Origin: Nocardia uniformis NBRC 13702
Lineage (GTDB): Bacteria; Actinomycetota; Actinomycetes; Mycobacteriales; Mycobacteriaceae
Reading direction: 5' to 3'
Assembly: GCF_001613345.1 (NCBI RefSeq)
Contig: NZ_BDCE01000052.1
Span: forward strand, 62,001 to 126,000
DNA: 64,000 nucleotides
Shown: positions 12,001 to 20,300 of the stretch, piece by piece
Layout of the letters: every line of letters starts with the position of its first letter
Numbering within the stretch: the stretch's first letter is position 1
Notes under the pieces: generated by a model
The model's input: the letters and a program-made list of their open reading frames with translations, nothing else
Database searches by the model: none
Told to the model about the DNA's origin: nothing
Made by a program: the position numbers and the translations under genes

Positions 12001-15000
12001 TGTGCCCGCCACGAATGCGGGGATCGCGTGCGTGTTCCGCGACGGCGGTGAGCGCCTCGCGCCACAGCGCGACCAATTCCGTGCCCGCGGCATCGCCGAA
12101 TACGCCACGGGCATAACCGAAGCTGGTCACCAGCCGGTGACCGAGCACGATGGAGTCCACTTCGACGGCTCCCAGCGCGCCGCGCCGGGTGTCGGGCCGA
12201 ATGGCCAGCATGCCGAATTCGGTGGAGGGCAGGAAGCCGATTCCGGCCAGCTCCTCCGGAATGTCGAGGCCGGTGATGTGCCCGAAGTAGTTGAACGAGA
12301 TCTGTCCCGGCTCACCGTGGGGCAGCGCGGCGGCCGTGTCCTCGTTCAGATAGCGGAGCAGGCCGAAGCCGAAACCGTTGTGGGGCGCGACCCGCAGCTG
12401 TTCCTTGACGGCCTTGATAGCGACGCCCATGGCCTGGCCGCCCGCGAACGCGTCGTCGAGATCCACCCCGCCCAGGTCCAGTCGGGCCGGGACGATGGAG
12501 GTGAACCAGCCGACGGTGCGGGACAGCTCCGCCCCGGGCACCGCATCCTGTTCGCGGCCATGCCCTTCCAGCCGCAGCAGCACCGATCGCTCGTCCTCGT
12601 CGCGCCGCGACCGCCAGCGTGTCACCGCCAGCGCGAGCGCGGTCAGCAGCGCATCGGCGACGCGGGCCCGATAGCGGTCGGGAATGGCGGTGAGAATGGC
12701 GTCGGTATCGGCTTCGTCGAGTTCCACGGTGGTGTGTGCCACGTCGGTGGCCATATCGCGGTGCGGATCGAAGGGGCGTTCACCGAACAGTGGATCCGGG
12801 CCCTCGACGATCTCACGCCAGATCGGCAGTTCGGCAGCCGGCGCGTCGGTGTGCGCGGTGTCGACGAGCGCATGCGCCCACCTGCGCATGGACGTTCCGA
12901 CGGCGGGTAAGCGCGGGGTATTCCCCGCCGCGACGGCCGCCCAGGCGGCAATGAAGTCGGGCAGCAGGATGCGCCAGGAGACGCCGTCGACGGCAATGTG
13001 ATGTGCGGCGATGACAAGCAGTCCGGGCGAGGTGGGCGCGTCCGGCGTCAGCCAGACGAATCGCAGTACCGCGCCGGTGGACGGGTCGATCCGGTCGACC
13101 GCCGCATTGAGTTCGTGCACGGCGAGCGCGCGAAGGTCGGCGTGCGCGAGGTCAGCGGCGTACCCGACCTGGTGGATGAGGGAGTCCACATCGACGCTGC
13201 CCGGCGGTGCGACCTGGATATGCCATTCGCCGGAATCATCGCGGTAGAGCCGCGAGCGCAGCATGTCGTGGTGGTCGACGACCGAGGTGAGGGTGGAAAC
13301 CAGTGCGGTGCGCTCGATTCCGGCCGGTAGATCCAGTGTCATCGACTGGCAGAAGCGGTCGAAGGTGCCGCCGCGCTCGACCAGGAACCGGATAACCGGG
13401 GTGAGCGGCAACTCACCGACGCCATCGCCCGGCAACTCGGCGAGCGGCGGAATCTCGTCCCCGCCAGCGGTTTCGGCAATGGCCGCCAGGCGGGCGATGG
13501 TGCGGTGCTCGTATACCTGCTGGGCGGTCACGATGACGCCGCGCGTCCGCGTCCGGGAGACCAGCAGGATGGACATGATGCTGTCGCCGCCGAGCGCGAA
13601 GAAGGATTCGTCGACACCGATGCCGTCGCGGCCGAGTACCTCGGAGAAGGCGTCGGCGAGCGCGATTTCGGTATCGGTGCGCGGGGCGCGGAAGGCCACC
13701 GTCTCGATATCGTTTGTGGGCAGTGCCTTTCGGTCCACCTTGCCGGAGCGGGTCACGGGGAATTCGGCGAGCTCGATAATCGTCGCGGGCACCAGGTGCG
13801 CGGGCAGTACCGCACGCAGCCGCCGGTCCAAGGCGGCGGTGTCGATGCGATGACCAGCGGCAGGGGTGACGTAGGCGACCAGTCGGCCGCCGGATGAACC
13901 GGCTGCGCCGCCCTCGTGTACGACCGCGATGGCCTGCGCTACGGATTCCGCTGCGGCAAGCACCGATTCGAGTTCGCCGAGTTCGATGCGGATACCGCGC
14001 AGCTTGACCTGGAAATCGGCGCGGCCGAGGAATTCCAGCTCGCCGTGCCCGGTCGAGCGCACGATATCGCCGGTGCGGTAGAGCCGTTGCCCCGATCCGC
14101 CGAACGGATCGGCCACGAATCGTGTCGCGGTGAGCCCGGTCGAACGCACATACCCGCGCGCGAGCGTCGCGCCGCCGAGATACAGCTCGCCTGCCAGCCC
14201 CACCGGGACAGGCCGCAGGCAGACATCCAGTACGAGGGCGCGGACCTCCCACGCCGGTGCGCCGATAGGCACTGCGGCGGTATCGTTCTCGTCGATCGCG
14301 TGCCGGGTGACGGCGACCGTCGCCTCGGTCGGACCGTACAGATTGTCATAGTTCGCACCCGGTGCGACGGTGGGCAGCGCGGCGGCGAGCGCCGGCGTCA
14401 CCGCCTCACCGGCTAGCAGCACGCGACGCACACTCGGCGCGAACGGCGCGGCCACCGCCCTCCGGTGGGCCGCGAGCGTGGACGGCGTGAACTGCACGGT
14501 GGTGACGCCGTAGGCGGCCATCGCCCGCGCCAGCTCACTCGGATCGCCGTGTGGGCCGGACCCATCCACCACCAGTCGCGCACCGGCGATGAACGGCCAC
14601 AGCACTTCCCAGACCGAGACGTCGAAGGTCAGGGCCGTCTTGCGTACGACCACATCGGTGTCGTCGAGCCCGTGCAGGTGCTGCGCCCAGGCCAGGTGCG
14701 CGCACACGGCGGCATGGGTGACGCCCACACCTTTCGGCGCTCCGGTGGAGCCCGACGTGAACAGCACGTACGCCAGGTTGTCCGGACGCAGCCGGGCGAT
14801 GCGGTCGGCATCGGTGACCGGGGCGTCCGACTCGCCGGTCAGGTCGAGTTCATCGATAGGGATGACCCGGGTACCGGCCGGAGCGGCGAATCCGGCACGC
14901 AGGGTGGTGAGTACGCATATCGGCTGCGCGCTGTCGAGTACCCGGGCATGGCGCTCTTGCGGATGGTCGGTATCCAGGGGCAGGTACGCGCCACCGGCCG

Positions 15001-16471
15001 CCAACACCGCGTGAATCGCGAGAATCTGCTCGGGCGACGGGCCGATGGCGAGCGCCACCACATGTTCCGGACCGATGCCGAGGCTGATCAGCCTGCGCGC
15101 CAATCGATTCGAGTCGCCGTGCAGGGTCGCGTAGGTTACCCGGGTTTCGGAAGTGACCAGCGCGATCGCCTGCGGCGAGCGAGCCGCCCGCTGGGCGAGC
15201 AGAGCGGCGAGTGTCGTAGGGGCCGCGTCGCCGGGGCGGCTGCCGACCAGATGCTCGATCTCACCCGGTGCGGCGATATCGATCTGGGCTATCGGCGTGT
15301 ATGCCGCACGGGCCAGCTGTTCCAGCAGCCGGATCAGACGGTCCCGGTGCCGGGACGCCCCCGCAACGGCGATCTGCCACCCGCCCGCGGCCCGATCGTC
15401 GACGCATACGGTGAATTCGGCACCCGACCCGGAGCACCTCGCCACGACGGCAGCACCGAGCCGGTCGACCGCCGCGCCGCCTAGCATGCGCACCGTGAGC
15501 GGCCACTGCCCGGACACCGGCGCGTCCGCCCACGGCTCATCGATATCGGGGATGTAGCGGTGTCGCCGCGCCTTGCGCAATTCTCGCCCCACCTGTTTGG
15601 CGACGGTGACGAAGTCGCTCTGTGCTGATACCGAGATACGCAGCGGCAGCACTGTTTCCCCGCTGTCCAACGCGATCACACAGGAGTCGGCCATGGCCAG
15701 GCGAGACGCGTAGACGGCCAGCGCGGCCAGCACCACGGCCGGTGCGCCGCCACCGCACGCACGCGCCAGCCGGGTGAGTTCCACCGATGCCTGCACTGCC
15801 ACCCAGAGCGCGGCCGAATCGGCGGGCAGCGAACGGCCAGGTGTCGGCAGCGGTTCGGGCCGGGCGGCATCGGAGAGGCTGTGCTCCCAGTACTCGCGGT
15901 CGGCCGCCCATGAGCCCGATTCACGGTACCGGCGTTCGTTTTCCAGGCGGTCCACGGCGGAGCCGAATGGCGGGTTCGCACCGGCGTTCGCGCCCACCCC
16001 GGTCAGCACATCGCGTACCCGGGCGAGGAGGGCGAGCATGCCCGCCTGATCGTTGACCAACCGGTGATAGCGCTGATACCAGCCGAGCCGGTCGCCGGAC
16101 AACCGGAAGACAGCCTGCCGGTACAACGGACCATTCACGATATCCATTGCACGGGAACGCTCGTCGGCTATCCAGGTGGAGACGAACGACTCGTCGTCGT
16201 CGATATCGGCGAACACGAGGGTCGGCGCGGGCGGATTCGCATACACCCGGATAGCACCGGCGTCATCGCGAAAGACGCTGTGCAGCACCGGGCATTCGGC
16301 CACGACCGTATCGATGGCGCGCGTCAGCGCGGCCGCATCCGACGAGCCGGTGAGTTCGATGTAGAGATCGACGGTGCCGGCATCGCTCGCCAGCGCGGCC
16401 CGCTGGGCATCACTGGGCACGCCGGCGGTGGTGGTGTCGGCACGGGCGACGGCCGTGTCAGCGATAGTCAT
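6026..16471 (-). CDS. Non-ribosomal peptide synthetase 1 (degenerate C-A-T-E-C-A-T-E-C, 3481 aa)
   Basis: Two complete modules, each with an epimerase, plus a terminal condensation domain. Residues 1-400 resemble an EntF-type C domain, but the HHxxxDG motif reads YHRLVND (about 139), so it is probably inactive. A1 has FTSGSTGAPKG near 574; carrier GGDSIMS near 964; epimerization domain with HHIAVDGVSWRIL near 1157, then EGHGRE and TVGWFTS. Module 2: C with CHHLLLDGWS near 1648; A2 with YTSGSTGRPKG near 2118; carrier GGDSIIS near 2509; E with HHLAVDGVSWRIL near 2709. The last domain is a C with YHHILLDGWS near 3189. By-eye specificity codes: A1 D-V-W-Q-L-A-L-V-A (unassigned), A2 D-F-W-S-V-G-L-V-H (threonine-like, so with E probably D-allo-Thr). 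The ATG at 16471 overlaps the upstream dehydrogenase gene by 14 bp. Confidence 0.97.
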   Translation of the reverse strand: MTIADTAVARADTTTAGVPSDAQRAALASDAGTVDLYIELTGSSDAAALTRAIDTVVAECPVLHSVFRDDAGAIRVYANPPAPTLVFADIDDDESFVSTWIADERSRAMDIVNGPLYRQAVFRLSGDRLGWYQRYHRLVNDQAGMLALLARVRDVLTGVGANAGANPPFGSAVDRLENERRYRESGSWAADREYWEHSLSDAARPEPLPTPGRSLPADSAALWVAVQASVELTRLARACGGGAPAVVLAALAVYASRLAMADSCVIALDSGETVLPLRISVSAQSDFVTVAKQVGRELRKARRHRYIPDIDEPWADAPVSGQWPLTVRMLGGAAVDRLGAAVVARCSGSGAEFTVCVDDRAAGGWQIAVAGASRHRDRLIRLLEQLARAAYTPIAQIDIAAPGEIEHLVGSRPGDAAPTTLAALLAQRAARSPQAIALVTSETRVTYATLHGDSNRLARRLISLGIGPEHVVALAIGPSPEQILAIHAVLAAGGAYLPLDTDHPQERHARVLDSAQPICVLTTLRAGFAAPAGTRVIPIDELDLTGESDAPVTDADRIARLRPDNLAYVLFTSGSTGAPKGVGVTHAAVCAHLAWAQHLHGLDDTDVVVRKTALTFDVSVWEVLWPFIAGARLVVDGSGPHGDPSELARAMAAYGVTTVQFTPSTLAAHRRAVAAPFAPSVRRVLLAGEAVTPALAAALPTVAPGANYDNLYGPTEATVAVTRHAIDENDTAAVPIGAPAWEVRALVLDVCLRPVPVGLAGELYLGGATLARGYVRSTGLTATRFVADPFGGSGQRLYRTGDIVRSTGHGELEFLGRADFQVKLRGIRIELGELESVLAAAESVAQAIAVVHEGGAAGSSGGRLVAYVTPAAGHRIDTAALDRRLRAVLPAHLVPATIIELAEFPVTRSGKVDRKALPTNDIETVAFRAPRTDTEIALADAFSEVLGRDGIGVDESFFALGGDSIMSILLVSRTRTRGVIVTAQQVYEHRTIARLAAIAETAGGDEIPPLAELPGDGVGELPLTPVIRFLVERGGTFDRFCQSMTLDLPAGIERTALVSTLTSVVDHHDMLRSRLYRDDSGEWHIQVAPPGSVDVDSLIHQVGYAADLAHADLRALAVHELNAAVDRIDPSTGAVLRFVWLTPDAPTSPGLLVIAAHHIAVDGVSWRILLPDFIAAWAAVAAGNTPRLPAVGTSMRRWAHALVDTAHTDAPAAELPIWREIVEGPDPLFGERPFDPHRDMATDVAHTTVELDEADTDAILTAIPDRYRARVADALLTALALAVTRWRSRRDEDERSVLLRLEGHGREQDAVPGAELSRTVGWFTSIVPARLDLGGVDLDDAFAGGQAMGVAIKAVKEQLRVAPHNGFGFGLLRYLNEDTAAALPHGEPGQISFNYFGHITGLDIPEELAGIGFLPSTEFGMLAIRPDTRRGALGAVEVDSIVLGHRLVTSFGYARGVFGDAAGTELVALWREALTAVAEHARDPRIRGGHTPSDFPLTAATQTDIDRWEQRYPTLSEVWPVTPLQAGMMFHALFDPGAVDVYTVQLVLSLEGAVAAPRLRSAAATVLARHANLRAAFDVDTNGVPVQIVSDHAELPWRELDLTEAAGDYDRLLDADRTKPFDLADPPLLRFLLLRLGAGHTRFVVTCHHLLLDGWSIPLLLREIMAEYAGFAVESPRPYRHYVEWLARQDESASRRVWAQALAGISEPTLLANAAAAHNPATLLLEREFDLDQPQTRALARLATELEVTINTVVQVAWAILLARMTDRADVVFGTTVSGRPADLAGVENMVGLFINTIPVRIRQAAGESVGALLRRVQREQFALTAHHHLGLLDIGAQTGLGGGNLFDTLLVVESYPVDAAKLRADALAFADLTITGLRSREATHYPLTLTIRQTDRLHILAGWRPDLVDEATVTRLGEWLRRILTALAANPNTSVAEIDPLDAAQRSQVLRDWQRPAARQSESTLMDLFRAQVLTRADAVAVRCGDRVLTYGALGARSHALARRLAARGIKPGTLVAVGISRSVDLVVALLGILESGAGYVPLDLENPSRRLELMLSETDPACLVTTEADIATLPANALPRIVLDGAGEISSETAEDDIAPVPPSPDDIAYVLYTSGSTGRPKGVCVTHRNVVGMLTATRAVLDTDHTDVWTLFHSYAFDFSVWEMWGALASGGTLVIVDTDRTRSPGEFTELMARQGITVLSQTPSAFAALLDSGFGRAAVPALRHIVLGGEAVDPRRLRSWYDTDPGGQTRISNLYGITEATVHATHFAMDSAHVESAGRGVIGRGLPGMTVRVLDSRLRPAPVGVRGELYLTGTQLARGYFARPAATADRYVADPFGAPGARMYRTGDLARWNADGQLEYLGRGDHQVKIRGYRIEPGEVEAALHEHPSVARAVAVARTGDFGAARLIAYVVPAPGVEPTLEALETHIAQCVPAYMRPAAIMLVDTLPLTGNGKLDLDALPAPVIAPRSDRAPRTPAEQAVAELFAEVLGVDRPGVDDSFFALGGDSIISIQLASRARVRGLHITPREVFEHRTVAGIATAARALDVDAEAPQRLPELPGGGIGDIPLTPVVRWLTERGGGVRRVNQTLTVELPAHTGHDILIQAVAALIDRHDMLRSRLFRGKSGAWRCETLPAGTSDAATLVHRITFDDAADTATVRELAAAELDAALDRLDPAAGKMVQFVRLDAERGSLPDRLIICAHHLAVDGVSWRILLPDLFTALATATDGAVPHLDPVGTSMRRWSNALVDAAYAPDRIAELETWRQICATPEPLLGSRPLDPAVDTTARLATVEVTVDDTVTEALVRTAPARFHTGVDAVLISALAVALAVWRANRGADAPVSLLRLEGHGREEQLAPGADLSRTVGWFTSLYPVGLDLGDIDLEAALAGTDAMGAVLDTIKEQLRAIPDSGIGYGLLRYLNSETAEQLPVSMPGQICFNYLGRVDDRGAGVLATPDAHPDPDLPVAAALEVNAIVAGSTLHAGFAYPTTLLDEAAVSELARLWVTALGAIATHTRSEHAGGHTPSDFPLVRVSRDDIAGWERDYGRLTEVWPLAPLQSGLLFHATVAAPADATVADVYNVQTVVRLGGAIDRDRLRLAGQRILERYANLRAAFVFDATGTPCQVVPESVELPWREVDLAAMDAVVELAARERARRFDPARPPLLRFALARVANAEHVLVVTYHHILLDGWSVPLVLRDLLALYATDEALPAPRGTFRDYLAWNHDRDMAASTRAWRRALNGVSAPTLVAPATRIRDSAVTTADHRWSLDTRTTATLAATAATLGVTVNTVFQAAWAILLGRRLGRGDVVFGATVSGRPAALPGVESLVGLCINTVPVRVRFGPSTPVTDLLRAVQAEQADLIEHHQLGLTEIHAAAGLQDMLFDTVLAFESYPVDSEQLAAAAAAAADGVTGAGLEVTDAAHYPLTVTVEPGGELTVRIGYLCDVFDEAQVADIAVRMRGLLTAIASHPGATIEELA

Positions 16472-17303
16472 GGAATCCTTGTCCGGTCTTGCGGCCGAAA
16501 TGTCCGGCGGCGACGAGTGCCGCGAGCGCGGGCGGCACCCGGTAGTGGGGCTCGCCCGTCTCTCGTCTCAGCACCTCGAGGGTGTCGGCGACGTTGTCCA
16601 GGCCGATCAGGTCGGCGGTGCGCAGCGGGCCCATTTTGTGGCCGAGGCAGCGTTCGAAGAGGGCATCGACGGTGGCCGCGTCCTCACCACGGTCGAGCAG
16701 CGCGGCAGCCTCGGCGATACTCAGCATGAGCAGGCGGTTCAGGACGAACCCGGGCCGGTCACCGACGATGATGGATTCCTTGCCGAGGGCGGTCAGCAAG
16801 TCGGTCGCGCGGGACAGGGTATCGGGTGAGGTCGCCTCGCCGTGTACGACTTCCACCGCATCGGTCAATGGGGCCGGATTCATGAAATGCAGACCCAGTA
16901 CTCGATCCGGGCGGCCGGTCACCGCGGCCAACCGGGCGATCGGGATGGCCGAGGTGGCCGAGGCGAGCACGGCAGCGGCGGGACAGACCTGGTCCAGTTC
17001 GGCGAACAGCTTCTCCTTGACTTCGATCTGCTCGATCGCGCACTCGATGACGAAGTCGACCGCGCCGAGTTCACCGATGCTGTCGGTCCACCGCACCCGG
17101 CGCGCGGTGCCGAGCGCGGTGCCGCGATCACCGCGGCCCAAGAGCAGCGCCAGGCGCACCGCCTCGTCGAGGCCGCGGCGGGCCCGCTCCACAGCGGTCG
17201 GATCGGGTTCGACGACAATGACCTCGTATCCCGCCTGCGCGAGACACTGTGTGATGCCCGCACCCATGGTGCCCGCGCCGATCACCGCCACGACTCCGGT
17301 CAT
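16458..17303 (-). CDS. 3-hydroxyacyl-CoA dehydrogenase family protein (FkbK-like, 281 aa)
   Basis: NAD-dependent 3-hydroxyacyl dehydrogenase of the 3-hydroxybutyryl-CoA dehydrogenase type. The N-terminal Rossmann motif GAGTMGAGI is at residues 9-17. The family signature GLHFMNPAPL is near the middle and the C-terminal helical domain is present (GLDNVADTLEVL); length is normal. In methoxymalonyl- and hydroxymalonyl-ACP pathways an enzyme of this class (FkbK) oxidises the glyceryl-ACP hydroxyl made by FkbH. That role is inferred here from its place in an operon with FkbH-, FkbI- and FkbJ-like genes. ATG at 17303 overlaps the stop of the PKS gene (ATGA); its own stop lies inside the first codons of NRPS 1. 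A general fatty-acid role is possible but unlikely in this setting. Confidence 0.9.
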   Translation of the reverse strand: MTGVVAVIGAGTMGAGITQCLAQAGYEVIVVEPDPTAVERARRGLDEAVRLALLLGRGDRGTALGTARRVRWTDSIGELGAVDFVIECAIEQIEVKEKLFAELDQVCPAAAVLASATSAIPIARLAAVTGRPDRVLGLHFMNPAPLTDAVEVVHGEATSPDTLSRATDLLTALGKESIIVGDRPGFVLNRLLMLSIAEAAALLDRGEDAATVDALFERCLGHKMGPLRTADLIGLDNVADTLEVLRRETGEPHYRVPPALAALVAAGHFGRKTGQGFHDYR

Positions 17304-20300
17304 CGGGTCACCTCCGCTTCCGCGATGCTGCGCACCGCGATATCCGGCACCGGATCCTCCGGTGTCTCCAGCAGGCCCCGCAGCAGTCGGATCAGATCCG
17401 TGAGCATCTGCCGCGCGGTCGATTCGTCGAAAAGCTCTGTGGCGTAGGCCAGTTCGAGGACCGCCCGGTCGCCCTCCGGCCGGTGCAGCGCCAGTTCCGT
17501 AATCTCGGGACGGAAGTCGCCGAAACGGATGGCCTCGGCACCGACCGGACCCACCGGGGCGGCCAGCGCCGCGGCGGCGCGTTCGCGCAGTTCGGCACCG
17601 GCGGGTTCGTCGGCGAGATCCAGGCGAGCCACGCCGGTGGGCAGACCCACCGTCACCTCATCGGAACCGGAGTACCAGCTCAGCAGCGCTACCCAGGCGG
17701 CAAACACGTCGGCGTCACCGGGCACGGTATCGAGCCGCTCGCGCACCGCACCCGGCGAGTAGCCGGCCGCAGCGCTTCCGCGCGGCCTGTCCATCGGAAT
17801 GTCCAGTGCCACAGCGTATTCCGATGCACCCGTGGATGCGGGCGATGGTGTGGCAACGACCAGCTCCTCGATCGACCGATCCCGAGCCGACGCCACGACT
17901 ACCTCGGTGAGGATCTCGAGGTAGGCGGCGGCGAAGCCCGCGGCGGTGCGCTGGGTGAACAGCTCGGTGCTGTACTCGAAGCAGGCCAGCATATCGTGGC
18001 CGTCGCTGCGATCGTAGGTGATCAGGCTGAGATCGAACTTCGCTGTGCCGGGCGGTAATCCGCCGAACGCATTGTGGATCGAGTGCTCCAGGTCGAAGAA
18101 TTCCGTCTCTCCGCCGCCGAACGGATTGGCCGCACCGCCGCCGAGTCGATTGGCCGCACCGGTGCCGAGTCGATTGGCCGCACCGGTGCTGGTGAGATCC
18201 TGGTGGACGTAGAGCACATCGAAGACCGGGGTGCGGGACAGGTCGCGCTGATCGTCGAGGGCATGAACCACACGCTCGAAGGGAATCTCCTGATTCTCCA
18301 ACGCGCCCAGCACGATCGCGCGTACCCGCTCCAGCAGATCGCCCAGCGTCGCGGGACCGGACAGGTTGGCGCGCAGGGCGACGGTGCTGTTGAAGAAGCC
18401 GATGAGCCCGTCCAACTCACGGCGGGTGCGGCCAGTGGTCGGTGTTCCGATGACCAGGTCGCGTTGGCCACTGCGCCGGGCGAGCAGCAGATAGAAGGCG
18501 GCCAGCAGTACCACGAACAGCGAGACCGACTCCCGTTTGGCGACCGTCCGGGCGGCGGCCAGCAGCGTCGCCGGTACCGTGAACGGCGCCAGTTCACCGG
18601 CGAAGGTCTTGCGTGGCGGGCGCGGAAAATCGGTGGGCAGCCGCAGTTTCGGTGCGTCCCGCAAGGTGTGCACCCAATAGTCGAGTTCATGGTCGAGTGC
18701 GCCCGAGTCGAGCAGCCCACGATGCCAGCGCGCGTAGTCGCGGTAGCGGATGGCTAGCGGTTCGAGTTCGGCGGTGCGCCCCTCCTGCCGGGCGGCGTAG
18801 AGCACCGGAATCTCACGGGCGAGAATGCCGGGGGTCTGGCCGTCGGTGACGCAGTGATGGCATACCACCTGCAGCACATGCGTATCCGGAGCGAGCGTCA
18901 CCACCAGCACCCGCACCAAGGGGTCGCGCGCCAGATCGAACGGCCGGACGGCGGCCCGCGCAATCAGCTCGCGGGCGATCCCCACCCGATCGGACTCGCC
19001 GGAAACGTCCACCACCCGAAAGAATTCGCCCAGCGCGGGCCGCACCCGCACCGCGGGCATTCCGTCGGCCTCGACGAGGTTGTAGCGCAGCGGTTCGTGG
19101 CGCTCGGCGAAATCTTCGAAGGTGCCCTTGACCGCGTCCACGTCGATCGGCCCGCGCAGGACATTGACCACCGGATAGTTGTAGAGGGTGGTATCCGGAA
19201 CCAGCTGGTGGTGGAACCACATGCGTTCCTGGCCGGGTGACATGACCAGCTCGTCGGTGCGCGTGATCGGCGGCAGGCCGTGCGGGCTCGCCTCATCCGC
19301 CGCCGGTCGCGACCCCGCACGCAGTAGTTCGGCGAAATCGGCAACCGTGGGTCGCTCGTACACATCGAGCAGTTTGGGCCGGAAGCCGAATGTCTCCTCG
19401 ACCCGTTCGACCAACTGCACCGCGATGATCGAATTGCCGCCGACATCGAAATAGTCGTCGTCCGGACCGATTTCGGTCTCCGCGTGCAATAGCTCGCGCA
19501 GTACCGCGCACAACCAGTCGGTGGCGTCCGACGGCACGCCCGGCTCTCGGGACTCGGACGAGGCGGTTGCCGGGGCGAGTTCGGCGGGCTGGGTCGAGCC
19601 GGGTAGCTCGACCCAGCAGCGGGTCCCGTGCAGCGGGTGCCCGGGCAGCCGTACGCGCCAACCATCCCCGGCAGGTACCTGGGCCCAGTCGAGATCCACC
19701 CCGCGCTCGTAGAGGCCGCCCAGGATACCGAGAGATCCGGCGGACGCGGCCGATCCGAAGAGAACTTCCGCATCGTCGCGGCTCGCCAGATCCTCGGCCA
19801 GGAACCGGCCCAGAATGCCGTCCGGGCTGGGATCGACGAAAACGACCGCGCCGTCGCGCAGCAAGCTCTCGGCGGCGGCGAGCAGACGCGACCGGTTCAC
19901 CGCGGGCGTCGCCGCGGCAGCGGCGAGGTCAGCGGCGTCGACCGGTTCCCGCGAGCCGAGCAGGAAACGAGCGAGGTATTTCGACGCGCCCCCGCTGAGA
20001 ATGGCGGCGTACCGAATTCCACCGGCGCGCAGCCGATCGTGCACGGCGAGCTGTCCCGCGAGCACGTCGGCGATCACCCCCGTCGCGGGCAGTTGTTCGG
20101 GTAGTGGGACATCGAACGCGGGTACGTCACTTGTCCTCGGCAACCCGGCCCGCTCATCGTCGGAAGACGTTTCGGAAGACATATCGGAGGGCTGAATTCC
20201 CGCCACCGGTGCGGCGGAAGGACGACCGGGACGTTCGGCGACCCGCTCAGCCGGGCCGACCGGCAGTGCCCCGGGTGATAGCAGCAGCGCCACGCGTGGT

